Shown one piece after another: positions 32,433 to 41,207 of a stretch of 43,719 bases of DNA (position 1 is its first letter; each line of letters begins with the position of its first letter). Made by a program: the position numbers and the translations under genes. The notes beneath the pieces are model-generated. The model searched no databases, was not told where the DNA came from, and was given only the letters and a program-made list of their open reading frames with translations. Where the stretch lies: positions 1 to 43,719 of the forward strand of contig JAGUZX010000049.1 in NCBI GenBank assembly GCA_020060545.1. Reading direction: 5' to 3'. This DNA is from Desulfovibrio sp. (GTDB lineage: Bacteria > Bacillota > Dethiobacteria > DTU022).

Positions 32433-33323
32433 TCAAACCCCGGAAGGATCCGCCGCTGCGGCTTCAAGGTCCTCCCTTAAAACGGCGGCGCCTTTCAGGT
32501 AGACATGCTTGATCTCCCGGGGTTTCATGGAGGTGTTGACAAGCATTAAAACCCTGATACAGCGCGGGAGCGCGCCGGTTACACCAATCTCAACAGAGCA
32601 GAACAGCGGCACATCGGTCCACCCCATCCGGCGGGCGGCTTTTGCCGGGAAAGCGGCGTTCAGATCAGGGGTTAAGGAAAAAATAACAGCAGCGACGTTC
32701 TCTTTTGCCACAGCATTGTCGGTTACAATCTGCCGGAGCAGCTCGGCGGTTGCCGCCAGAATCTCTCCCTCATCGTTGGACGCTGCATCTATTGCTCCCC
32801 TGATGCCCCTGACATTCAATTCCGGACTCCTGGCGCCGGCCCGCTCAAAGCCATATCCGCCGCCTCCCGGCGGACAAAAAGAGGAATCTTCAGATGCCAG
32901 GGCGTACAGAGCCAGGAGATAGCTCCGGGGTCCCAGGCCGCTGATCTGCCCGCGTGCTACCGGAGCGATTACAGAGCGGCGGCGCAGTTCTTCCCGCGCA
33001 TAAATATTGGAGAGGTGGACCTCTACGGCAGGAACGCTGACGGCTGCGAGGGCATCGCGCAGGGCGATGCTGTAATGGGTAAAGGCCCCGGGATTGAAAA
33101 TGATGCCTTCGTATTTTCCCTCAGCCCCGTGGATGAGATCAATCAACGTTCCTTCATGATTGGATTGATGGCAATCCACCGTGATCCCTAATTTTTCGGC
33201 CTCCCGGCGGATCATCGCATCCAGGTCTTCCAGGGTATAGATTCCGTAAATCTCCTTCTCTCTTTTTCCCAGCAGGTTCAGGTTGGGACCGTGCAGGATC
33301 AATAATTTTTTCTTTCCGATCAT
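32433..33323 (-). CDS. Fused type II 3-dehydroquinate dehydratase and AroH chorismate mutase
   Basis: A single 296-residue frame carries two enzymes. Residues about 1-142 are an AroQ type II dehydroquinase: [15 protein letters not shown], the catalytic Tyr in [16 protein letters not shown] and VEVHLSN. A linker rich in Gly and Pro ([20 protein letters not shown]) leads into residues about 168-290, an AroH-type mutase: [24 protein letters not shown], the [17 protein letters not shown] active-site segment and KHVYL. No stop, start or ribosome site separates them. The ATG at 33323 overlaps the aroK stop as ATGA. It would catalyse dehydroquinate to dehydroshikimate and chorismate to prephenate, and no other mutase is in the operon. 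Confidence 0.9.
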   Translation of the reverse strand: MIGKKKLLILHGPNLNLLGKREKEIYGIYTLEDLDAMIRREAEKLGITVDCHQSNHEGTLIDLIHGAEGKYEGIIFNPGAFTHYSIALRDALAAVSVPAVEVHLSNIYAREELRRRSVIAPVARGQISGLGPRSYLLALYALASEDSSFCPPGGGGYGFERAGARSPELNVRGIRGAIDAASNDEGEILAATAELLRQIVTDNAVAKENVAAVIFSLTPDLNAAFPAKAARRMGWTDVPLFCSVEIGVTGALPRCIRVLMLVNTSMKPREIKHVYLKGAAVLREDLEAAAADPSGV

Positions 33324-33901
33324 CTCCACCCCCTGACGGCGGCAATAATTGCATTCACGGCTTCCTCTACTGTTGCACCGGTGGTTTCAACAGCCAGATC
33401 TGCTTTGCGGTAAAAGGGCCTGCGCTTTTCCATCAGGTATTCGATGGAAGCCCGGCGATTGACCCCATTCAAAAGGGGCCTGTCCCTTGTCCCGGAGAGC
33501 CTCTTGCAGGCCTCGTCGGCTGAAACGTCGAGGAAAACAACAACGCCGTTTTTGCGCATGGCAGCCATATTTTCTTCCCGCAGCACAGCTCCTCCACCGG
33601 TAGCAACAACACACGTACCCGGGAGTTTTCCGGCCAGCAACCCTAACAGCTCTGTTTCCGCGTCGCGGAAAAAAGTCTCACCAAAGCAGCTGAATATTTG
33701 GCCGATACTCATCTCCAGGGCTCTCGCGATAACCTCATCGGTGTCGTAAAAATCAACACCAAGCCTGGCGGCCAAAAGCCTTCCGGCGCTGGATTTTCCC
33801 GCACCCATAAATCCGGTTAAATAAATGTTCGCCGCCGGTTCAGATTTCGGGACTTTCATGTATTCGCGAACCGCCGGGTTTTTAAAATGCATCTGCTTCA
33901 T
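33320..33901 (-). CDS. aroK: Shikimate kinase
   Basis: A 193-residue P-loop kinase phosphorylating shikimate. The Walker [10 protein letters not shown] is at about residues 30-38, the DTDE substrate motif near 54 and [10 protein letters not shown] near 99. About 20 residues precede the usual N-terminus, but the ATG at 33901 overlaps the aroE stop as ATGA, which supports it. The later in-frame ATG at residue 15 (MKVPKSEP) is an alternative. Confidence 0.95.
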   Translation of the reverse strand: MKQMHFKNPAVREYMKVPKSEPAANIYLTGFMGAGKSSAGRLLAARLGVDFYDTDEVIARALEMSIGQIFSCFGETFFRDAETELLGLLAGKLPGTCVVATGGGAVLREENMAAMRKNGVVVFLDVSADEACKRLSGTRDRPLLNGVNRRASIEYLMEKRRPFYRKADLAVETTGATVEEAVNAIIAAVRGWR

Positions 33902-34770
33902 CTTTCCCGCTCCGGGCAGGCTTCCGCCAAAGCGTTCTTCATCGCTGCGAGCGGTGCTTTTCGGCCCGTGAAAAGTTCAAAGGATTTCATCCCCTGTCCC
34001 AAAAGCATAGCCATTCCGTTGACCGCGCTATGTCCATTGCGGGAAGCCCATTTTAATAACGGGGGATCCGCCGGACTGTAGCGCAGGTCAATGACCGCCT
34101 TTAAACTGCTAAACCGTACGCAGCCGGAAAACAACCCGCTTTCAAAGGGATCAACACTGAGACAGTTTATGATCAAGGCAAAGTCTGCGCCTATATGATG
34201 AAAAGCATTCTTTTCCAACCGGCGAACTTCCATCTCCTTGCGGTGGCAGAGCTTATGTTTACACAACCGCTCCCGCAGCGCCTCTCCTCTCTCAAGGGTA
34301 CGGTTGAAAATGGTCAGGTGGCCGGCCCCTGCTTTGGCCAAAGCCAGCGATACCGCTTTAGCCGCCCCTCCTGCACCGAAAAGGCAGACTTTTTCCCCCT
34401 TTACCGGCAATGGGGGAGTAATGTTATGCAGCAGGTAGAGAAACCCCTCGACATCGGTGTTAAACCCTTTCAGCCCGCCGTCTTGATCAACAACAGTATT
34501 CACGGCTCCCAGCAGTTCCGCCTCGGGGGAGAGCCGATCCAGGTAAGGAACGATCGCCTCTTTGTGCGGAGCGGTAACGTTGGCCCCCGCCATGCCCAGG
34601 GCCATAATTGCTTGAACCGCATGGGCCAGGTGCCCGCTGCGCACACGGAAAGGCAGGTAATGATAAGGCAGTCCTTCCGCCCGAAAGGCGGCGTTGTGCA
34701 TGCAAGGAGAAAGAGAGTGGGCCACAGGGTCCCCAAAGAGCCCGAATATTTTTGGATCACCGTCAAGCAT
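33898..34770 (-). CDS. aroE: Shikimate dehydrogenase
   Basis: A 290-residue NADP-dependent enzyme reducing dehydroshikimate. The substrate motif GDPVAHSLSPCMHNAAF is at residues 13-29, NVTAPHKE near 64 and NTDVEGF near 104. The nucleotide-binding GAGGAAKAVSLAL lies near 131. AAAGGA precedes the ATG by about ten bases, 58 bp after aroB. Confidence 0.95.
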   Translation of the reverse strand: MLDGDPKIFGLFGDPVAHSLSPCMHNAAFRAEGLPYHYLPFRVRSGHLAHAVQAIMALGMAGANVTAPHKEAIVPYLDRLSPEAELLGAVNTVVDQDGGLKGFNTDVEGFLYLLHNITPPLPVKGEKVCLFGAGGAAKAVSLALAKAGAGHLTIFNRTLERGEALRERLCKHKLCHRKEMEVRRLEKNAFHHIGADFALIINCLSVDPFESGLFSGCVRFSSLKAVIDLRYSPADPPLLKWASRNGHSAVNGMAMLLGQGMKSFELFTGRKAPLAAMKNALAEACPERER

Positions 34771-34828
34771 ATTGTCAATTTCCTTTCAAGGCCGCCTGCC
34801 GCCCCGCTTTGGCGCATCGGGGGGGCTG

Positions 34829-35929
34829 CTAATCCGTTTTTTGCTGCAGGCACCAGGTTACCGCTTCCCTGATCTCTGTCAGGGGAGGGGACTGGCAAAG
34901 CACTGCTTCTCCGATCGCGCAAGGGAGAACGAATACCGGCTCCCCTCCCCGCTTCTTTTTGTCGGAATGCAGCGCCTTCAGAACCGCCTCCGGGGTTAGG
35001 TCCACCGGCGGCGGTGGCGGCTTCAGGCGCCGTAAAAGGCTGATGATGCGCTGGGCATCTTTTTCCGCCAATATCTTCAGCCTGGCAGATAACCGGGTAG
35101 CCGCGATCATGCCCGCGGCCACCGCTTCACCGTGCCGGTAATATTCGTAAGCTGTGGCCGATTCCAGTGCATGACCAATAGTATGGCCGAAGTTGAGAAT
35201 ACTCCTCAAGCCTTTTTCCTTCTCATCCGCGTAAATCACCTTTCCTTTAATCATGATCGCCCGGGCGATGAATTTAAGCAGTGTTGAGCCGCCGATCCCC
35301 AGAACAGCATTCTCTTGCAGGTTTTCCAGCCGGCGGAAAAGCGCTTTATCGAGGATAACGCCATATTTGACGAGCTCGGCCAGGCCGGATTTAAACTCTC
35401 TCGGCGGGAGGGTCTTCAGGGTATCCGGGTCGGCCAGGACCAGGGAAGGTTGATGAAATAAACCGATCAGATTCTTCCCCCGGGGGTGATTGACGGCAAC
35501 TTTGCCCCCCACGCTGCTGTCTACCATGGCCAGCAAGGTCGTGGGAATGTGGATCAAAGAAACGCCTCTCATGTAGGAGGCGGCAACAAACCCGGCCAGG
35601 TCTCCAATTACCCCTCCGCCCAGGGCCACAACAATACCTTCCCTGTCCAACCCGGCCTCCAGGGCTAAACCGTAGATCCGGAAAGCCGTTTGCAGCGATT
35701 TGACCTGCTCCCCGCCGTTCAGCACAACTGTTGAAGGCCTGAAACCTGCTTCCACCAGGCTTTGGCGGCAGCACTCTCTGTAATGCACCGCTACATTTTG
35801 ATCTGCGATCAGCAGCACGGAACGGGGGATGTGGTGGCGCCTGATGATCGAACCGGCTGCCTTAAGAATGCCCTTCTGCAGGTAAACGGGATATTGATTT
35901 TCCTTCGTTTTTATTTGAATTTTAAGCAT
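34829..35929 (-). CDS. aroB: 3-dehydroquinate synthase
   Basis: A 366-residue NAD- and metal-dependent enzyme cyclising DAHP to dehydroquinate. Signature segments are NGGEQVKSL near residue 72, ALGGGVIGDLAGFVAA near 97, PTTLLAMVDSSVGGKVAVN near 122 and NFGHTIGHALE near 246. The true start is the ATG at 35929 (MLKIQIKT), eight bases inside the end of aroC. A longer in-frame extension lies wholly within aroC and is not conserved. Confidence 0.95.
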   Translation of the reverse strand: MLKIQIKTKENQYPVYLQKGILKAAGSIIRRHHIPRSVLLIADQNVAVHYRECCRQSLVEAGFRPSTVVLNGGEQVKSLQTAFRIYGLALEAGLDREGIVVALGGGVIGDLAGFVAASYMRGVSLIHIPTTLLAMVDSSVGGKVAVNHPRGKNLIGLFHQPSLVLADPDTLKTLPPREFKSGLAELVKYGVILDKALFRRLENLQENAVLGIGGSTLLKFIARAIMIKGKVIYADEKEKGLRSILNFGHTIGHALESATAYEYYRHGEAVAAGMIAATRLSARLKILAEKDAQRIISLLRRLKPPPPPVDLTPEAVLKALHSDKKKRGGEPVFVLPCAIGEAVLCQSPPLTEIREAVTWCLQQKTD

Positions 35930-37103
35930 CGCTTGCTCCCAGGTACTTCCCAACCATATCCTGATAGTTTTGATAGGCCTTCTCGACCTCAACCAGAGAG
36001 TCTCCGGAGAACTTCTCCAAAAAGGCCCTGGCCAGCTCCCAGGAGACAACGGCTTCGCCTACGACTGAAGCGGCGGGAACGGCACAGACATCGGCCCGCT
36101 CCACAGATGCCGGAGAGCGGGAACGGGCGGCGAGGTCCACGCTGGAAAGGGCTTTGCGCAAAGTTGGGATCGGTTTCATGGCGGCCCGCAGCACGATCGT
36201 TTCGCCGTTGGTAATCCCTCCTTCCAGCCCTCCGGCGCGATTGGTCGTCCGAAAGATCCTTTCATTTTCATCCAGAAACAGCTCGTCATGGGCTTCGGAA
36301 CCGTTTAGTGCCGCGGCGGCAAACCCCAGCCCGATCTCCACTCCCTTGATCCCGGGGATGCTGATCAGCGCACCGGCCAGCCGGGCATCCAGCCGCCTGT
36401 CCCAGTGCACGTGGCTGCCGAGGCCCACCGGGGCCCCTTGAACATGGATTTCAAACACTCCACCCAGAGTATCGCCTTCCTTTGCGGCTTGATCGATCCG
36501 CTCCACCATCAATTTTTCCGCCTCCCGGTCAAGGCAATATAGATTGGGGCTTCTGGCTTTGTTAATCCGCTCTAGGTCCCATGCCGCCGGGAGGGCGGGA
36601 TGCGCTTCGACCCCGCCGATGGCGGCAACAAAAGAGGCGATGCCGATCCCGAAATGCTGCAGGAAGAGGGCGGCGACCGCGCCTACGGCCACGCGCATGG
36701 CCGTTTCCCTCGCGCTGGCGCGCTCCAGCACGCTGCGCAGGTCGTCCTGGAGGTACTTGATCCCACCGGGAAGGTCGGCATGCCCCGGGCGCGGCGCGGT
36801 AACTTTTCCGGAGCCCGGCTCAGCGGGTAAAAACAGAGACATTGTCTTTTCCCAGTTGGGCCAGTCCCTGTTCTCAATGATCATTGACAAAGGGCTTCCG
36901 GTCGTTTTCCCAAAGCGGATCCCGGAGAGAAAGGCGACGCTGTCTTTTTCAATGGTCATGCGGTTTCCCCGCCCGTAACCTCCCTGCCGCCTGGCCAGCT
37001 GGCGGTTAATATACTTTTCGTCAATCAACAGCCCGGCCGGGAGCCCCTCGATAATCCCTGCCAGGGCCGGACCATGGGATTCACCTGCCGTAAGAAAGCG
37101 CAT
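35922..37103 (-). CDS. aroC: Chorismate synthase
   Basis: A 393-residue FMN-dependent enzyme converting EPSP to chorismate. It has the family N-terminus MRFLTAGESHGPALAGIIEG, the RQGGYGRGNRM segment near residue 38, HADLPG near 121 and SARETA near 140. The start at 37103 matches the conserved N-terminus but lacks a clear ribosome site. The ATG at 37139 would add 12 Arg-rich residues. It overlaps aroB by eight bases. Confidence 0.95.
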   Translation of the reverse strand: MRFLTAGESHGPALAGIIEGLPAGLLIDEKYINRQLARRQGGYGRGNRMTIEKDSVAFLSGIRFGKTTGSPLSMIIENRDWPNWEKTMSLFLPAEPGSGKVTAPRPGHADLPGGIKYLQDDLRSVLERASARETAMRVAVGAVAALFLQHFGIGIASFVAAIGGVEAHPALPAAWDLERINKARSPNLYCLDREAEKLMVERIDQAAKEGDTLGGVFEIHVQGAPVGLGSHVHWDRRLDARLAGALISIPGIKGVEIGLGFAAAALNGSEAHDELFLDENERIFRTTNRAGGLEGGITNGETIVLRAAMKPIPTLRKALSSVDLAARSRSPASVERADVCAVPAASVVGEAVVSWELARAFLEKFSGDSLVEVEKAYQNYQDMVGKYLGASDA

Positions 37104-37216
37104 CGCAAGTCGGCGGAACCTGCCCCGGCGCCTTTTCATCTAAAGCTGCCGGGACCCGTTCCGGCAAAACCTCCCCTCCTTCCAGAATAAAAGCCGCAAG
37201 CATTCGGTGCCAAAAT

Positions 37217-38506
37217 CTAAGAAGCAATCCCGTTCAAGACCGTAAAGAAGCCGGGGAATGAAGCCGCGACGGCTTCCGCTCCGCCGATCACCGACTCGCT
37301 GCCGGCAAATAGGGCTGCCGTGGCCAGGGCCATGGCGATGCGGTGATCGCCGCGGCTTTCGCAGCGGGCGCCGGAAAGCCTGGCGCCGCCGCTGATGGCC
37401 AGCCCATCCGGCAGTTCTTTGATCAACGCCCCCATTTTCTGCAGCTCATTCGAGATGGAGCTCAGGCGGTCGGATTCCTTGACCCGCAGTTCGGAGGCTC
37501 CTTTGATGACCGTTTCGCCCTGCGCAAAGAGGGCGGCCACCGCGAGGAGAGGGATTTCGTCGATGACCCGCGGGATCATCTCGCCGCTTATCTCGACGCC
37601 CTTTAACTTAAAGCCGCCCCGGACAAGCAGATCGGCAACCGGCTCGCAGTTGTCCTCCCTTTCGTTTAAAATGCTGATTCCGGCCCCCATTTGCGCCAGC
37701 ACATCGAGCATACCGGTCCGGGTGGGGTTGATGCCCACATTTTCGAGATAGAGCTCCCCGCGGGGCGCCAGTGTTGCCGCCACGATAAACGGGGCGGCGG
37801 CGGAGATGTCGCCGGGGATGCGAAATCTCTCGCCCTTCAGCTTGGCCGGGCTTTTCAAGATGATAAAGGATCGCCCCGCCTTTTTAATCTCGGCGCCCAG
37901 GTAGCGCAGCGCCCTTTCGGTATGATCCCTGGTGTTGTAAGGGTCTTTAATTTCGGATGTGCCACGGCTGTAAAGGGCGGCGATGAGCAGGGCGGACTTC
38001 ACCTGGGCGCTGGGAACGGGGAGGGTGTAGCTGATCGGGAGCAGATCGTATCCTCTGATGGACAAAGGCAAATGCTCGCTGTTATGCCTGCCGCTGATGG
38101 AGGCGCCCATCTGCCGCAGCGGTTCTGTGACCCTCTTCATGGGCCGCCTTCTAAGGGAGCCGTCTCCTGTCAGCGTCGAGTAAAAAGGCTGACCGGCCAG
38201 CAAGCCCGCCAGCAGGCGCGCCGTGGTCCCCGAGTTTCCCGCGTCAAGGACATTGTCCGGCTCCTCAAAACCGCGCAGGCCCCTCCCTTTTACGGTTAAT
38301 TTTTCTCCGTCAGCGGCAAACTCAACACCCAGTTCCTTTAAACAGTTCAATGTGGCCCTAGTGTCATCCGCCGCTAGAAGGCCTTCAATCTCGATCGTCC
38401 CTTCTATCAAAGCTGAAAAAAGCAGGGCCCGGTGCGAAATTGATTTGTCTCCCGGCACTTTCACCTGTCCCGCGATTTTCTCTACCGGCTTGATCGTGAT
38501 CTCCAT
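37217..38506 (-). CDS. aroA: EPSP synthase (3-phosphoshikimate 1-carboxyvinyltransferase)
   Basis: A 429-residue enzyme joining shikimate-3-phosphate and PEP. Signature segments: PGDKSISHRAL at 19-29, LDAGNSGTTARLLAGLLAG near 87, DGSLRRRPM near 114, RVKESDRLS near 343 and GDHRIAMALA near 384. The LDAGNSGTTAR form is the class II type (class I reads LGNAGT). AGGAGG lies 11 bases before the ATG. It follows tyrA by 120 bp and precedes aroC by 113 bp. Confidence 0.96.
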   Translation of the reverse strand: MEITIKPVEKIAGQVKVPGDKSISHRALLFSALIEGTIEIEGLLAADDTRATLNCLKELGVEFAADGEKLTVKGRGLRGFEEPDNVLDAGNSGTTARLLAGLLAGQPFYSTLTGDGSLRRRPMKRVTEPLRQMGASISGRHNSEHLPLSIRGYDLLPISYTLPVPSAQVKSALLIAALYSRGTSEIKDPYNTRDHTERALRYLGAEIKKAGRSFIILKSPAKLKGERFRIPGDISAAAPFIVAATLAPRGELYLENVGINPTRTGMLDVLAQMGAGISILNEREDNCEPVADLLVRGGFKLKGVEISGEMIPRVIDEIPLLAVAALFAQGETVIKGASELRVKESDRLSSISNELQKMGALIKELPDGLAISGGARLSGARCESRGDHRIAMALATAALFAGSESVIGGAEAVAASFPGFFTVLNGIAS

Positions 38507-38589
38507 TTTTTAAGCATCCTCCTGTTTTTTAAAAATTTTTCTATTGAGGCGACCGGAATTGCCCCGGGGAAATATCAGGTTCTCTTATT

Positions 38590-38625
38590 CCGACTCCTGA
38601 CTTCTGGCTCCTGACCCCTGACCCG
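38590..38625. repeat. CTCCTGA heptamer repeat between tyrA and aroA
   Basis: Four to five imperfect copies of GACTCCT/GACTTCT/GGCTCCT/GACCCCT in a row. This is a degenerate tandem heptamer of the type common in intergenic DNA of such genomes, here inside an operon. Confidence 0.6.
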
Positions 38626-38626
38626 A

Positions 38627-39505
38627 TTATTTCAGGGAGCGTCTCAAAGACGCCGCCGTGGTCAATGAATTGTATAAACCGTCCTTATTGCGCCGCTCCA
38701 GGTGCCCGCGCAAAATGTCAACTTCGCGGAGAAATAAATCAAGGGCTTCCCCCACGTGATCCGCATTGCTCAACAATATATCGCTCCAGAGAGCAGGATC
38801 TCCCGCAGCGATGCGGGTGGTATCTTTAAAGCCCCCTCCTGCCAAAGAAGAAAGACTGCCAACACCCCCGCTGCTGCCGCCCAGAACATTAACGAGCGCC
38901 GCCGCGATTAAATGCGGCAGGTGGCTGAGCGGGGCCATCACCCGGTCATGCTCCCGGGCGCTGATCCGCAGGGGGCGGGCGCCGAACAAAAGCGCAATTT
39001 TTTCCATCAGTTCCAGCGCATCTTGAGAAGCGGTCCTGCCCGGAGTGAGGAAATAAACGGTTTCCCGGAAAAGATGCGGGCTTGCCGAATCAATACCTGA
39101 AAGTTCTGAACCGGCCATGGGGTGCCCTCCGACACCGTCGCTGCCCGGGGGCAACCGTCTCTCCATCGCTTCGACAATTTCCCTTTTACTGCTTCCCACA
39201 TCGGTAACCAGGGTTTTTTTGCCGAGCAAAGGAGCGATCACCTCCAGCAGTTGCAGGTTCACGGCCACGGGCGCCGCCAGGATCACCAGTTCGGCACCGC
39301 GAAGAGCGTCGGCCAGGGAGGCTGTTTGATCTACGGCCCCTTTGTCCATTGCTTTTTCCATGGCCCGCGGCTCCAGATCGTTTCCCCAGCGCTCCCGGGC
39401 AATGCCGTATCGGCCCAGGGCCATGCCCAGGGAACCCCCGATCAATCCCAGCCCGATGATACAGCATTTTTCTACGATGCAACTGTTTTTAAAGGTTCCG
39501 ACCAA
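38627..39505 (-). CDS. tyrA: Prephenate dehydrogenase
   Basis: A 292-residue NAD(P)-dependent enzyme of the Tyr branch, oxidising prephenate (or arogenate). The dinucleotide fold GLGLIGGSLGMAL is at residues 18-30, DVGSSKREIVEA near 101 and HPMAGSELSGID near 127, with the C-terminal helical domain to residue 292. There is no C-terminal ACT domain. The start is probably the TTG at 39505, with GGAG four bases upstream, overlapping the end of aroF by 17 bp. Confidence 0.94.
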   Translation of the reverse strand: MVGTFKNSCIVEKCCIIGLGLIGGSLGMALGRYGIARERWGNDLEPRAMEKAMDKGAVDQTASLADALRGAELVILAAPVAVNLQLLEVIAPLLGKKTLVTDVGSSKREIVEAMERRLPPGSDGVGGHPMAGSELSGIDSASPHLFRETVYFLTPGRTASQDALELMEKIALLFGARPLRISAREHDRVMAPLSHLPHLIAAALVNVLGGSSGGVGSLSSLAGGGFKDTTRIAAGDPALWSDILLSNADHVGEALDLFLREVDILRGHLERRNKDGLYNSLTTAASLRRSLK

Positions 39506-40502
39506 TTATCTCCGCCACCTTCTTCAGGGAATCCATCATCTGTGAAAACTTGCCCGGAAGCAGCGATTGCGGCCCGTCACATAACGCTTCCTTGGGGGAA
39601 GAATGCACTTCAACGAGCAGTCCATCGGCACCGGCTGCAATTGCCGCCATGCACATCGGAGAAACGCATCTCCAGCGCCCGGTGCCGTGGCTGGGATCGA
39701 CAAACACCGGCAGGTGGCTCAACTCTCTGGCAATCGGAACAGCGCTGAGATCCAGTGTATTTCGAGTATACGTTTCAAATGTCCTGATGCCCCGTTCACA
39801 CAAAATTACTTTTTCGTTTCCTTCGCTTAAGATATATTCCGCCGCCATCAGCCATTCTTCGATCGTCGCCGAGAGGCCCCTTTTAATTAAAACCGGTTTT
39901 CCGACCTGCCCCAGCTCTTTCAACAGTACAAAATTTTGCATGTTGCGACTCCCGACCTGGAGGATATCGGCATAAGCGGCCACAATTTCGACCGAACGCC
40001 GGTCAAGAACCTCCGTGACCACGGGAAGCCCGGTCATGCTGCGGGCCTCGGCCAAAATTTTCAACCCTTCCTCCTGCAGGCCCTGAAAGCTGTAGGGGGA
40101 AGAACGCGGCTTGTATGCCCCGCCCCTTAAAACATCGGCCCCTCCTCTTTTTACGGCTTCTGCGGTCAGCAGATAAGAGCCTCTTCCTTCAACTGCACAC
40201 GGTCCTGCAATGACCACAACCTTCCGCCCGCCTATTTCCACCCCTCCAACCTCGAATACCGTCTTCTCCGGTTGATATGCCCTGCTGGCAAGTTCGAAAG
40301 GATGGGAGACATTGATCACCTTGTCGATGTATGGAATTGACCTTATGGCAGTACCCACGTCATCTCCGTATTCCCCGGAAACCCTTAAAATAAAGCTCTT
40401 TTCCCCCCTGGAGCGATGGACGCTCCAACCGAAGCCCTTCAGCTGCTTTTCCACCTCCTCGATCTCTTTTTCCGTAACACCCGGGCTCATAACCATGATC
40501 AT
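39489..40502 (-). CDS. aroF: 3-deoxy-7-phosphoheptulonate synthase, type I beta with N-terminal regulatory domain
   Basis: A 337-residue enzyme condensing PEP and erythrose-4-phosphate, the first committed step. Residues 1-70 form the ferredoxin-like regulatory domain (MVMSPGVTEKEIEEVEKQL), known in this family to bind Tyr or Phe. The barrel has IAGPCAVEG near 100, GGAYKPRSSPYSFQGL near 128, DILQVGSRNMQN and DPSHGTGRW. The ATG at 40502 follows GGAGGG; a frame opening at 40577 runs back into the terminator hairpin and is not a start. It leads the nine-gene operon. Confidence 0.96.
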   Translation of the reverse strand: MIMVMSPGVTEKEIEEVEKQLKGFGWSVHRSRGEKSFILRVSGEYGDDVGTAIRSIPYIDKVINVSHPFELASRAYQPEKTVFEVGGVEIGGRKVVVIAGPCAVEGRGSYLLTAEAVKRGGADVLRGGAYKPRSSPYSFQGLQEEGLKILAEARSMTGLPVVTEVLDRRSVEIVAAYADILQVGSRNMQNFVLLKELGQVGKPVLIKRGLSATIEEWLMAAEYILSEGNEKVILCERGIRTFETYTRNTLDLSAVPIARELSHLPVFVDPSHGTGRWRCVSPMCMAAIAAGADGLLVEVHSSPKEALCDGPQSLLPGKFSQMMDSLKKVAEIIGRNL

Positions 40503-40525
40503 TGCGGCACCCTCCTTACGATAAG

Positions 40526-40559
40526 CAAAAAGTCTTCCGTCCCTAGGGACGGAAGACTT
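40526..40559 (-). terminator. T-box-controlled terminator upstream of aroF
   Basis: A 14-base perfect stem (40530-40543 with 40546-40559) followed on the minus strand by TTTTTGC. It lies 7 bp downstream of the T-box and 24 bp before the aroF start, and is the off-state structure of the leader. Confidence 0.93.
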
Positions 40560-41072
40560 GGCTTCACGCGGTACCACCCTGGTTGGGCATTTCAGTGCCC
40601 CCCTTTTTTCAGGGTACGGGCTTGGTATTTCCCGCCCGGTGCCTGAAAAAAGTGCTTGATCAGCAGTGGTTTCAGGTACGGGCTGAAAGACGCCAGCCTT
40701 ATACCCCCTTCCTTTTAACGGTGGAAGTTTCCGTCAAAGCCTACTGACCGTGAAGGCGTAACCGGCTTTCGGTTTGCCGCTCAGGAGTGTATTTCAACAA
40801 CTTCCGGACGCCGGGTCGCAGCATCCTCCGGCTCTCTGCAGTCCATCCGCTGCCTACTTCTCTCCGTCATCGCTTTACCTATTTTTTCCGAACCGACGCC
40901 TACCTTACCGGCAATACCGGGTTGGTGCCTTTTAGCGGTTCTTCAGCCTGCAACTCCAGAGGGAACTTCGTCCGGTTGTTATACCGAGAGGCTTTCAGCC
41001 CCGGGCCTCTCATCTCTGTGGAAAGCAGATCCGGCTTACTTTCCTCTTTCATTGTTTTAGGTTTAATATTTA
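40526..41072 (-). promoter_or_regulatory. T-box leader with two specifier stems (Phe UUC, Tyr UAC) and one antiterminator
   Basis: A roughly 545-nt leader. The T-box AGGGTGGTACCGCG is at 40580-40567, just before the terminator. The proximal stem I (about 40890-40775) has AGAAGTA, AGAGAGCCGG, AGGATGCTGCGA and the specifier strand GAA-A-UAC-ACUC, codon at 40791-40789. A further stem I-like unit lies upstream (about 41045-40945), with GGAAAGTA, AGAGATGAGAGG and GAA-G-UUC-CCUC, codon at 40965-40963. No T-box or T-rich terminator lies between the two. The codons match the end products of the operon. Confidence 0.85.
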
Positions 41073-41078
41073 AATGAG

Positions 41079-41107
41079 ATTTTAACACAGCGGTTTTACT
41101 CTGTCAA
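41079..41107 (-). promoter_or_regulatory. Promoter of the aro operon
   Basis: On the minus strand, TTGACA (41107-41102), 17 bases, then TAAAAT (41084-41079). This is a near-consensus vegetative promoter just before the T-box leader. It lies 101 bp after the trpA stop, and no terminator was found in between, so trp read-through is possible. Confidence 0.88.
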
Positions 41108-41207
41108 CTATTTTTTAATTTCAGTGTGATCGGACTGTGATATTGTCACCCTGTAATATGAAAACAGCCGAATAAGAAACCTGTCGGTGTTGTCTCGATG
41201 CCTAGTT

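Noticed and set aside
40526-40559. The aroF terminator as another GGGGACGG mobile element
   Set aside because: It contains GGGACGG, but the core is inside the stem and not in a loop between arms, and it is followed by a T tract in the exact place of a T-box terminator.
40900-41088. A 62-residue minus-strand frame in the aro leader, considered as a leader peptide
   Set aside because: It starts at or before the expected transcription start, has no ribosome site, and is explained by the conserved stem I structure.
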